Positions 8,540 through 19,014 of a stretch of 64,000 nucleotides of DNA are shown piece by piece (the first letter of the stretch is position 1; every line of letters begins with the position of its first letter). Location: the NCBI GenBank assembly GCA_941918925.1, contig OW799234.1:85138497-85202496 (forward strand), read 5' to 3'. The stretch is from Phyto melanocephala. Taxonomy: Eukaryota > Arthropoda > Insecta > Diptera > Rhinophoridae. The notes under the pieces were generated by a model. The model had not been told where the DNA came from and did no database searches. It worked only from the letters and a program-made list of their open reading frames with translations. A program made the position numbers and the translations under genes.

Positions 8540-10369
8540 TATACCCGCCACCAAAAAAATGGTGGGGGTATATTCATTTTGTCATTCCGTTTGTAACACA
8601 TCGAAATATCCATTTTAGACCCCATAAAGTATATATATTCTGAATCAGGGTTTGATTTGATGACGATCTAGCTATGCCCGTCCGTCTGTTGAAAGCACGA
8701 TAGAGGTAGCACCGAAAAAGCTAGGGGCTCAAATTTTGCCAGAATCTTTCTTACAGACAAGGTTTGTTTGGTATTGAAAATGGGCTAAATCGGAATATTA
8801 GGAAGAGAGTTATAGCTCGTAATGCAAGAGTAGGTTGAAAAAACCGTGTCCTTCGAACATCGAATAAAATGGAATTGTGTCCAAACGCCTTAACGTACAG
8901 TCATGAAACTATATATATATTTCTCGAGTCAAAACAATATCTCTCCCCAAAAATTGCTTACATCTATGCATTAGGAAAGGAGTTATAGATAAAAATGTAC
9001 GAAAATTTATACCGCTCAGTGTATTTTTCAGTATATTTTAAATTTAAAACCTAATAAAACGGACAAAATTAGATGTACGATTCTGAAATTTTGCACAATT
9101 TGCTTTTTAGTGAGAGGCTTTTCTGTGACGGAAAATAAATGTGCCACGCCTACTTTTACGCCCACCTCCCATATAACGTTTAACCTGAAATTCATATAAT
9201 TTCTCTATTAATAAAGATTTTGGAATAATAAAGGACTATATTTAAATATCTAAGTTGTACTCATTAGCAAAAACAACTTTGACACGCCTACTATAACGCC
9301 CACTTTTCACGTTATCTACCGTTAATGAAATTTAAAAGCTCTTAAAAACGACAAAATTAGAGGTATGATGATGAAATTTGCTACATATATCATTCTAATC
9401 ACGCCCACTTTAACGCCTACCTCCCATATAACGGTTTATCTTAAATTCATGTAATTTTTCTATTGACAAAGTTTTTGGGAAAATAAAGGACTATATTGAA
9501 ATATCTAAGTTGTATTTATTAGCAGAAACTTTATTGACACGCCTACTTTAACGCCCACTTTCACTAAAAGACTAAATTTACGAAAACATTTTAAATACTA
9601 TCATATCGAAGTTATTAAGGGTGGTTAAATTTTAAGGGCCAATGTTGATTTTAAATAAAACACAAATTATTTAAGAAATTATTATCATTTCTTTTTATAC
9701 TGATAATATTTGTATATTATCATTATAATATACAATAATATAATATATATATTATATATATTTGGCGTCACTTCTCTATCTGATGGTCCAAATTTTCAAT
9801 GACAGTGTTGATGCTCAATTGTTGGGCATGATGATGAGTCGAGGTTGACTGCTCTTTTGCCACACTATCGCAAAAAACAGCAATGGTTGCCATTCAACGA
9901 ACTTAGAAGACATTCACAGATTTTCTAACATTTTATACAGACCTGTTTTGCAGAAATTTAAATATTTTTTACAATTCTCCCGATTGTGGACGAATTTGAA
10001 CGATTATGTTGATCAAAAGAATTACGAAGTGCACAAAATGCATTTTGATTTGAACGCCCATTTTTATAAAAAACCTGAATAACTTTAAAGCGTTGCTCAT
10101 TTGCGTATCTTTCCATGGATCAAATTGAGTAAGTTTGAGATTGAGAAATATTAAATGAAATGCAGAAAACAAATTTAAAGACTAGGTGTAGTTCACCTTT
10201 AACATGGGCCCTTAAAATTTAACCACCCTCTACAAAGAAAGTGATACATATTTTATTATAAAGAGATTATTTCATAGCGATTAACAAAATAATAAATATT
10301 GTGCAAAATATACAAAATTGGTGGTGGGTATAAAAGATTCGGCACAGCCGAATATAGTGCTCTTACTTG
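8540..10369 (+). mobile_element. HINE-A element, full-length, carrying a mariner remnant
   Basis: Non-autonomous, DINE-1/Helentron-like repeat. The head is ATACCCGCCACC followed by its own inverted copy (GGTGGGGGTAT), making a small terminal hairpin. The tail is GGTGGTGGGTATAAAAG, the inverted head sequence again, then the stem-loop ATTCGGCACAGCCGAAT and the end ATAGTGCTCTTACTTG. The interior has the characteristic blocks GACCCCATAAAGTATATAT, GACGATCTAGCTATGCCC and repeated ACACGCCTACTTTTACGCCC-type units. There is no coding capacity of its own; 9618-10230 is a later insertion. Confidence 0.78.
9618..10230 (-). mobile_element. Internally deleted mariner-like element
   Basis: The ends are inverted repeats: AGGGTGGTTAAATTTTAAGG on the left, and AAAATTTAACCACCCTC on the right, with TA dinucleotides outside (9616-9617 and 10231-10232). 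That is the Tc1/mariner target. On the minus strand an ATG at about 10117 opens a frame with the mariner N-terminal helix-turn-helix pattern (RYANEQRFKVIQVFYKNGRS). Farther along, degraded frames recall the second helix-turn-helix (NIAAVCDSVA-like). The catalytic domain is absent, so this is a dead deletion derivative. A fragment of the same family end lies at 11737-11811. Confidence 0.8.
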
Positions 10370-10988
10370 ATTTTTATTTAATATATTATTTATATTTTTA
10401 TTATTTTTTTTAATTTTTTTTATTTGTTTTTTTAATTTTTTTATTTTTTTTTGCTTTATATTTATTATATATATTTTAATTATTTTTTTTTTAATTTTTT
10501 TTTTTAATTTTTTTTTTAATTTTTTTTTTTAAATTTTTTTTGTTAACATACATACGTAAATTTATAATTTTACAATGGGATGTTTTTATATATGTATGTT
10601 TTTTATATGTATGTACGTATTTCATATGGGATGAATGGTGATACAAACTACTGTTATTGCATGACTACACGTTGTGAAGGGTAGGTATATAAGATTCGGC
10701 ATGGCCGAATATAGCGCTCTTACTTGTTTTAATTATTATTGATTTCAACTGTTATTCACATCACTTTTAACACTTCACAATGTTAATACCTGCCCATAAT
10801 TAAAAATTTGAAAAATTCTTTATTATTCGTAATAGTTATAAGGGAATGTCCCACACATCCCAATAAAATATATTTTTATATACCTGCTCTACAAAACATT
10901 ATATGTTAAAAAATAAATATGCGTACCTTGTACGAATAATTATTAAAAGCATTAATCACAAAAATAAGTTTACAAAAAATAAATACAG

Positions 10989-11378
10989 CCCAGCAAAAAA
11001 ATCTATGACAAAGAAGTGATTTTTCAGGGGTTCAACTGATGATGAAGTACTTTAATTTAGGTGAAAACACTAGTGATTTTAACATAAGCGTGTCATTGGC
11101 GATCATGTGTTTACATGAATATTTTAATGAACTGCACTGCATTCTAATAAGTGCATGGAACTCATGCATATTTGGTGACAAGTATCGGATATTTCATGTT
11201 TGTTTACATGAATTCTTTAAGATATTTTGCATGATGTTGCATTCATTTTTAAGCACATCATTTATGACAAATTATTTTGCAGTTAAGAAGTCATTTAGAA
11301 TTAATGCTTTTACACAATTGATTTAAAAGTCTTGTAAATGTAATTCGCTTTGCACTACTTCCAATTTTTTTTGCTGGG
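10989..11378 (+). mobile_element. Family D MITE, copy 1 (CCCAGCAAAAAAA ends)
   Basis: 390-bp element with 13-bp terminal inverted repeats CCCAGCAAAAAAA. A 401-bp relative lies in reverse orientation at 14027-14427. A third end (CCCGGCAAAAAATTTAG) occurs at 18952. The interior repeats CATGTAAACA-like motifs in both orientations and has no coding capacity. Superfamily unknown to me. Confidence 0.75.
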
Positions 11379-11593
11379 AGGTACATTAAAAATACATGGG
11401 CACCCAGGTATCAGGCTACCATCCAAGTTTCAGAAGAAGCTGCCGAGGCCAGAAATAAGCGTTTACGATAATATCGTACGAATTATTCGAGGAAATTCAG
11501 CAGAAGCGATACAAATCGAGATGTCTTGAATAGGTTATTTTTGAGCAGTGACCCTTTTAAAATCTGCAGTACGCAAAGAGAACGGATTAATAA

Positions 11594-12520
11594 CAAGTAA
11601 GAGCACTATATTCGGCTGTGCCGAATATTTTATACCCACCACCAATTTTGTGTACATTTAAAGCACAATATTTAATATTTTGTTAATCGCTATGGAATAA
11701 TCTCTTAAAAATAAAATATGTATCACTTTCTTTGTAGAGGGTGGTTAAATTTAAAGGGCCCATGTTGAAGGTGAACTACACCTAGTCTTTAAATTTGTTT
11801 TTGAGAACAATTTAGATGTTTCAATATAGTCCTTTATTATTCCAAAATCTTTATTAACAGAGAAATTATATGAATTTTAGGTAAAACGTTATATGGAAGG
11901 TGGGCGTAAAAGTGGGCGTGGCACATTGATTTTCCGCTACAAAAAAGCGTCTCACCAAAAAGCAAAGTGTGCAAAATTTCAGAGTCGTACAGTCAATTTT
12001 GTTGCTTATATGACGTTTTTGTTTTTAAATATACCGAAAAATACACTGTGCGGTATAAATTTTCGTACATTTTGATCGATAACTCCTCTCCTAATGCATA
12101 GATTTAGATAATTTTCGGGGAAAAATATTGTTTTTACTCAATAAATATATATTCATGAGTCTACGTTAATGCGTTTGGACACAATTCTATTTTATTCGCT
12201 GTTCGAAGGACACGGTTTTTTCGACCTACTCTTGCTTTTCGAGCTATAACTCTCTTCCTAATATTCCGATTTAGCCCATTTTCAATACCAAACAAACCTT
12301 GTCTATAAGAAAGATTCTGGCAAAATTTGAGCCCCCTAGCTTTTTTGGTGCGACCTCTATCGTGCTTTCAACAGACGGACATAGCTAGATCGTCATCAAA
12401 TCAAACCCTAGTTCAGAATATATATACTTTATGGGGTCTAAAATGGATATTTCGATGTGTTACAAACGGAATGACAAAATGAATATACTCCCACCATTTT
12501 TTTGGTGGCGGGTATAAAAA
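11594..12520 (-). mobile_element. HINE-A element, reverse orientation, internally deleted
   Basis: Starts with the stem-loop end CAAGTAAGAGCACTATATTCGG..CCGAA and the tail repeat ACCCACCACCAATTTTG. It ends with the head CCACCATTTTTTTGGTGGCGGGTAT. Compared with 8540-10369 the middle third is missing. A fragment of the mariner family end (11737-11811) abuts the deletion, which suggests that the deletion removed most of a mariner insertion plus adjoining repeat. Confidence 0.75.
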
Positions 12521-13946
12521 AGGTTTTTCATTAGAAACCATCACACTTCTTCTTCCTGACACTGATGATGCAGCTAATGAGGATATACATACATACGACA
12601 TAATAAATATTAACGAATTTTTATTAGTTTAACTTTTCCATATACTAAGTATTAAATAATATAAAATAAATATAAAAAAGCCTTTTTTATAAAAAAAATA
12701 CTATTTTATAAAAAAAATACTTTTTTATAAGAGCCTTACAATTTTCAAAAAAAAAAAAATTGAATTAGACCGTAAATCATAATATGTTGGCAAAAGTGGC
12801 ACAATCGCGCCATTTTTGGCACTTTTAGTTGTTTAATGGCACGCTAAATAAAATTTTGGCACTTTTTCAAAAAATTATAAAAATATAATTTTACATACTT
12901 TTGAAATAATATATCTTTATTTAAAAAGAAATAAATGCTTTTTCTCCCTTTTGTAAATACTACTAAAACTGCAAAAATGACACAAAATCCCCTTTCTGAA
13001 AGTATTAGTTCAAAATAAATGACATCCTACATGTTCAGGGTGGATTTAATAAGATGACTACATAGGAAAGATCATTTTTAACTCACTTTTTTATGCCCAC
13101 CTCCAAAAAAATGATAGGGGTATATTCATTTTATCATACTATTTGTAACACATTGAAATATTCATTTTAGACCCCATAAAGTATATGAATTCTGAATCGG
13201 GGTTTCATTTTATGACGATCTAGCTATGCCCGCCCATCTGTCCGTTTGTTTCTCATTTTCAAAAAACATTACATATTAAATACATATATATGTATATAAT
13301 AAATAACAATATTTATATATAATTAATCTGTATACATTTTTTGAATATTGAAGTCTGAATTTTTTTTTTTTGTATATAATCAATTCGTCTTAATAAAATG
13401 TATTAATAAAAACAACTGAATAGATGATAATTTTTTTTAAATAGACATGTGTATATATTTATTTTAGCACTTTTTAATATATTTTGGCACTTTCTAGCTA
13501 AAATTTTGGCACAAGACTGAAATTCTCATATACCATCACTGATTTAGGGGGGGGGGGGGCGAAATATGCCACGCCTTTAAGAGAAAATCCTTACGCTCTA
13601 GAGAAAAACGGAAAAAAGATTTGAATTTAGACCATCAAAATCCATATAGTCCACATACTTTTATTTCTAGGAGAGACAAAAAAATTTTTTTTTTCGCAGT
13701 GTACTTTTGTTGCGCAGTGTAATTTTTCAAAATCTGCTACTAGATTTCTTTTATCATACTACACCTAAAACTATCAAAAAACTAGAACTTTTAATTCAAA
13801 AAACACGTTAAATAATTTTGGCCAGCTTTTCAGGCCAAATACTCCTCTGTGCATCGCTTTATTTAATTTTTGATAACTTTAATAACTGCTGCAAGTTTCG
13901 TTACTTTGAAATTGGGATATTAACTTTTTATATATTATAAAACCAT
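12521..13946. other. AT-rich spacer with a HINE-A head fragment
   Basis: No gene is seen. 13087-13250 matches the HINE-A head (GACCCCATAAAGTATATG, GACGATCTAGCTATGCCC). Elsewhere there are repeated TTTTGGCAC motifs (around 12780-12870 and 13470-13510) and a poly-G run of 10 at about 13549-13558. I recognise nothing else. Confidence 0.4.
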
Positions 13947-14757
13947 TTTTATACCCTTCACACAGTGAAAAAAAATTCTACAATTTTCATTTCCGACCCC
14001 ATAAAGAACATATTTTCTGAAAACTTCCCAGCAAAAAAAATTAGAAGTAGTGCAAAGCGAATTACATTTTCAAGACTTCTAAATCAATTGTGTAAAAGCA
14101 TTCATTCTAAATGACTTCCTAAATGTGAAATAATTTGTCATAATTGATGTGTTTAAAAATGAATGTAACATCATGCTAAATATCTTAAAGAATTCATGTA
14201 AACAAACAAATTCAACTCATGAAACATCCGATGCTTCTCATCAAATATGCATGAGTTCTATGGACTTACTAAAAAGGAGTGCAGTTCATTAATGTATTCA
14301 TGTAAACACATGATCTCCAATGACACGCTATTGTTAAAATCATTAGTGTTTTCACCTAAATTTAATCACTTCGTCACCAGTTGAATCCCTGCAAATCCAC
14401 TTCTTTGTCATAGATTTTTTTGCTGGGTTATGAATAGGGGAGTCGAATTAGCTCTGTCAGACTGACCGTGTGTATGTTAAAATCAACTTTTTGAAGTCCC
14501 CCGACGGTATTAAAAATCCGAAAAATCGGTACATATTTACACAACTGAGATATGAGGAAAAAACCACGACCACCTCGTTTTTTTTTTCACAACAGCCAAC
14601 ATACATACAACACATACATACAAACGTGGTATACTGGTCAGAGTGAACGTGGCATCGAATCCCAGCTGAGCCAAAAAAAATGTTTCTTTTTTTTCTTTTT
14701 AACATACATACATACATAAACTTAATTTATAATTTTACAATGGGATGTTTTTATATT
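13947..14757 (+). mobile_element. HINE-B element split by a family D MITE
   Basis: Head TTTTTATACCCTTCACACAGTG, then GACCCCATAAAG and TTCTGAAAACTT, where the family D MITE intervenes (14027-14427). The sequence then resumes at TTATGAATAGGGGAGTCGA and continues through TGAGATATGAGG, ATCGAATCCCAGCTGAGCC and AATGGGATGTTTTTATAT. The stem-loop end is absent; the family E MITE begins where it would continue. Confidence 0.75.
14027..14427 (-). mobile_element. Family D MITE, copy 2
   Basis: 401 bp bounded by CCCAGCAAAAAAA and TTTTTTTGCTGGG, in reverse orientation to the copy at 10989-11378 and clearly homologous across its length. Intact HINE-B copies read CTGAAAGCTTATGAATAG, so the flanks here (AAAACTT and TTATGAATAG) imply duplication of the dinucleotide TT. 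Confidence 0.8.
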
Positions 14758-15004
14758 TGTGGCTTGGAGCTAAAAGGGCCAATGTCAAAATATTTACTTT
14801 TTAGAAAATTGGAATTAAACTTTAACTTTTATAGATGATTTCATAGTGACATTGGCCAGCATTTCATTTATGAAGCTGTTCTGGGTTTAGTATGACTTTA
14901 ACTGTTTTACCATAATGAAAAAGAACAAAAAAAAACAAATTTAATGCAATGATTAACTTAAAAGAGCAAATAAGTGACATTGACCCTTTTAGCTCCAAGC
15001 CACA
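14758..15004. mobile_element. Family E MITE (TGTGGCTTGGAGC ends)
   Basis: 247-bp element with about 30-bp inverted repeats starting TGTGGCTTGGAGCTAAAAGG and ending CCTTTTAGCTCCAAGCCACA. The only mismatch I see is in the GGGCCAATGTCA/TGACATTGACCC part. Non-coding. Flanks are TA-rich, compatible with a Tc1/mariner-type MITE but not proof. Confidence 0.75.
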
Positions 15005-15238
15005 GATATATTGTCACCTTAAAGACGAAATAACCTATCTGCAGTTTTCAAAAGTTTACAGGAAAGGGAAAAAACGTTATAAAATTGGAACTATATGCAA
15101 TATTAAAACGAAAATTACATGTTTCGATTGAAATGAAACCAGTAATTTACATATATACATAGGTTGAGAAAATTTTTTTGGAATTGTAAAAATCTTACAA
15201 ATAACCTATCAGCAGTAGTAATTAGTATGAATAAATAA

Positions 15239-16033
15239 CAAGTAAGAGTGCAATATTCGACCGTGCAAAATCTGATAATACCCTTCACCATTATGTACAT
15301 AGGTATAATCAATTGAAAAATTTTAAATACAATTGGAAGTTTCTAAAATACAATTGAAAAGTTCTAAAATACAATTGGAAAATTCTAAAATACAAATTTC
15401 TGAATCTGATAATACCCTTCGCCATCATGTACATAGGTATAATCAATTGAAAAATTTTAAATACATTTGGAAAATTCTGAAATACAATTGGAAAATTCTC
15501 AAATACAATTGGAAGTTTCTAAAATACAATTGCAAATTTCTGAAAAACAATTGGACATTTTTGAAATACAAATAGATATTTCTGAAATACAAATAGAAAT
15601 TTCTAAAACACATTTAGAAAATTTTTTTGCCTATAACTTTACCGATTACAAACCGATCTACAAATAGTAGCAAAGGTACCTATAAAATATTATATGGCTA
15701 AAAAAATTTAATTTTGGTGGTAAAAATATGGGAAAAAGCAGAGGCAATCGTGTTTATTTGCACATATCTCAGAAAGTTATTGGGCGATTGTGCTGAATTT
15801 TAATATCGATTCATTCCCGGATATTTCCAAAAGATTGATCCATACACATATCTGAGTAACATATGGTTGCTTCTAAAAGTTAATTTCAACAAATACACGG
15901 GCAGACGGACTCCTCTATTCATAAGCTCTCAGAAAATATATGCTTTATGGGATCGGGAATGAAAATTGTAGAAATTACAAACGAAACGACAAAGCTATAT
16001 ATACCCTTGTTTACTACATGGGGAAGGATATAA
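15239..16033 (-). mobile_element. HINE-B element with internal minisatellite, reverse orientation
   Basis: Opens with the diverged stem-loop end CAAGTAAGAGTGCAATATTCG and AATACCCTTCACCATTATG. The region holds a minisatellite (15305-15625). The distal part (GCAATCGTGTTTATTTGC, TGCTGAATTTTAATATCGA, ATATGCTTTATGGGATCGG, AATGAAAATTGTAGAAATTAC) ends near TATACCCTTG..ATATAA at about 16033. Confidence 0.65.
15305..15625. repeat. 21-bp minisatellite (AAATACAATTGGAAATTCT-type units)
   Basis: Roughly a dozen degenerate 21-bp units of the form GAAATACAATTGGAAAATTCT. They are interrupted once by a second copy of the HINE-B segment TCTGATAATACCCTTCGCC..GGTATAATCAATTG, so a larger block was itself duplicated. 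Confidence 0.85.
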
Positions 16034-16552
16034 CAATTTCTTTATAGCCTTTTTATACTTGCTCACATCAAATCAACAAAATGTTAACATCTTCCCATAT
16101 GAATTGTACGTGTTTGTGTGTCAACATTTGTCAAAATACTTTAAAGATGTTCCTAACTCATTTTGTTCCACTCAACATATTTTTATTATTTTATCTTTAC
16201 TAGAAAAAAGAAATCTTGTTGTAAAAAAATACATGCCATCATAGGAAAAAATTACTAGTGCAAAAAAAAATACAATGAGGGGACTTGAAATATGTCGTAT
16301 TAAATAAGATATCTCAATTATCTTCATCCTTTAACAAAATCTGCATATTGTAATAATAATTGTTCTCCAAGCAATAATTAATACAATCACTACAGAATTT
16401 TAAAATTCTATTTTTTTAATTTTTATTTGCGCAAACATGTAAAATAAATATGAAAAATGTTGCAAGTGTAAAGATTCCAATTTCCACAAATTCCGCTAAG
16501 ACGTGCCCCAAAAAAAGGTTATATACCAATATTATTATCGAAATAATAAAAC

Positions 16553-16560
16553 TATCGATA
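16553..16560. promoter_or_regulatory. DRE-type promoter motif TATCGATA
   Basis: Exact palindromic match to the Drosophila DNA replication-related element bound by DREF, about 160 bp upstream of the Rpt6 start codon. DREs are common in housekeeping promoters of flies. Function here is inferred from motif and position only. Confidence 0.5.
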
Positions 16561-16718
16561 GTACTATTTATTGCAGCTATACTTAGTAATACATTATAAA
16601 GCAACTGTGTGCGTTGACTTAGCAAAAATTTTCTACTATTGTAGTCCAATTCTGTTTTATTTTACCGAAAGCTAAAAAGAAATTTAAAGACAAAATAGGT
16701 TTATAAATACGTAAAATA

Positions 16719-18048
<1,330 letters not shown>

Positions 18049-18329
18049 AGCTGTATGTGCATTGTTTTTGTATGTCTATTGGAGATTTTTTTAATATAAA
18101 ATACACAACCTGGTTTTACACGGAAAAGATTACCTAATCGTAAAATTAAGAGAAATTCGTCACTTTTTTAAATCCGCATGTATAAGGGGTAAAAATTGTC
18201 CTTGACTTTGGTACTTTAAAAAAAACATTGGATTGATAATTTTTTTGTAGATAGGTTTTTTTTCTTTTTAAGATGACGATAAGTATGTACATATTTTTTT
18301 TTTTAATTATTAAAATTGGCTGCATAAGC
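18049..18329. other. Rpt6 3' flank
   Basis: AT-rich DNA containing the Rpt6 3' UTR. No canonical AATAAA close to the stop; the nearest candidate is AATATAAAATAC about 45 bp past it. No repeat recognised until family C begins near 18330. Confidence 0.4.
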
Positions 18330-18893
18330 ATATTGCCAGGGTATCCCTCCAAAAGTGTTTGTAGTGAGACTTACTGTTCACAAGATTTATTACTTGTGAT
18401 TTAGTAAGTCATATGTATGTTGATTCAGGCTCCGCAAGTCGACCTATACCTTTGTATAGGAAGTTGGAGACACTCGAACAATAAGTACAAATTGAGTTTA
18501 ATGGTTCTCCTCCAGTTATAAAACTTTGGTTCAGGTACCGCAGGTCGACCTATAACATTGTATAGGAAGTCGGAGACGTCTGAACAATAATTATTGCTGA
18601 GTTTTCTGGAACTCCTCCAGTCTCATGTTGAGTTTATATGGTACTCCTCCAGTCACAAGTAAAATGAGTTTATTTGGTACTCCTCCAATTAGAACGAAAT
18701 CACGCGGTTAACGGTAGAATAGTCTGCAAACTGTATCCAAAGCACAGTTACGCGATGCCACACAGTTAACCTTGCGAAAGTGAGACGCAAAACTCTCGAA
18801 GTCAGATAAAAAGGGACAACCTGATTGCCATTAAATGATAATGGCAAAAACGCGCGAGCTCTTGACCCGACAAGAGCTAAATCACGTCTGAGT
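18330..18893 (+). repeat. Family C dispersed repeat, copy 2
   Basis: Starts near GCCAGGGTATCC and runs through two GTCGACCTATA..TATAGGAAG blocks, a short tandem array of CTCCTCCAGTCACAAGTAAA-type units (about 35 bp), and the AATGGCAAAAACGCGCGAGC end. Copy 3 is in inverted orientation at 23945-24460, on the far side of the hAT element. Confidence 0.7.
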
Positions 18894-18951
18894 ATGAACA
18901 TATGTACATACTAGTGTAAAGTTTTACATATGTATGTATGTACCCGGCAAA

Positions 18952-19014
18952 AAATTTAGAAATAGTGCAAAGTAGTTTACATATGCAGGACTTAAAAAAT
19001 AATAGTGTCCATAT
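18952..19014 (-). mobile_element. Family D MITE end, interrupted by the hAT element
   Basis: CCCGGCAAAAAATTTAGAAATAG.. resembles one end of family D (compare 11378 read backwards). After 19014 the hAT element begins; host sequence resumes at 23833 with TAACAACTTCTATATT. I cannot identify the other family D end with certainty. Confidence 0.45.

Larger units (their letters stand above)
8360..10726 (+). mobile_element. HINE-B element split by a HINE-A insertion
   Basis: The left part (8360-8539) has the family-B TACATACATACAAACG, CTGGTTAGAG and ATCGAATCCCAGCTGAGCC blocks followed by an A/T-rich tract. The right part (10370-10726) resumes the A/T tract, then AATGGGATGTTTTTATAT, TGAATGGTGATACAAACTAC and the stem-loop end ATTCGGCATGGCCGAAT with TCTTACTTG. 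A complete HINE-A (8540-10369) sits in the A/T tract. The start of the B copy is missing. Confidence 0.75.

Noticed and set aside
11039..11326. 95-codon frame MMKYFNLGENT..
   Set aside because: Lies wholly in the family D MITE and is not conserved as a frame in the second copy.
15333..15667. Plus-strand frames rich in IQLENSEIQLE-like repeats
   Set aside because: Created by the 21-bp minisatellite, which is open by virtue of unit length, in two frames at once.
16416..16649. Minus-strand 77-codon hydrophobic frame upstream of Rpt6, apparently two membrane helices
   Set aside because: Starts only at TTG, contains no Met, and AT-rich DNA readily gives Ile/Leu/Phe-rich frames. No family recognised.
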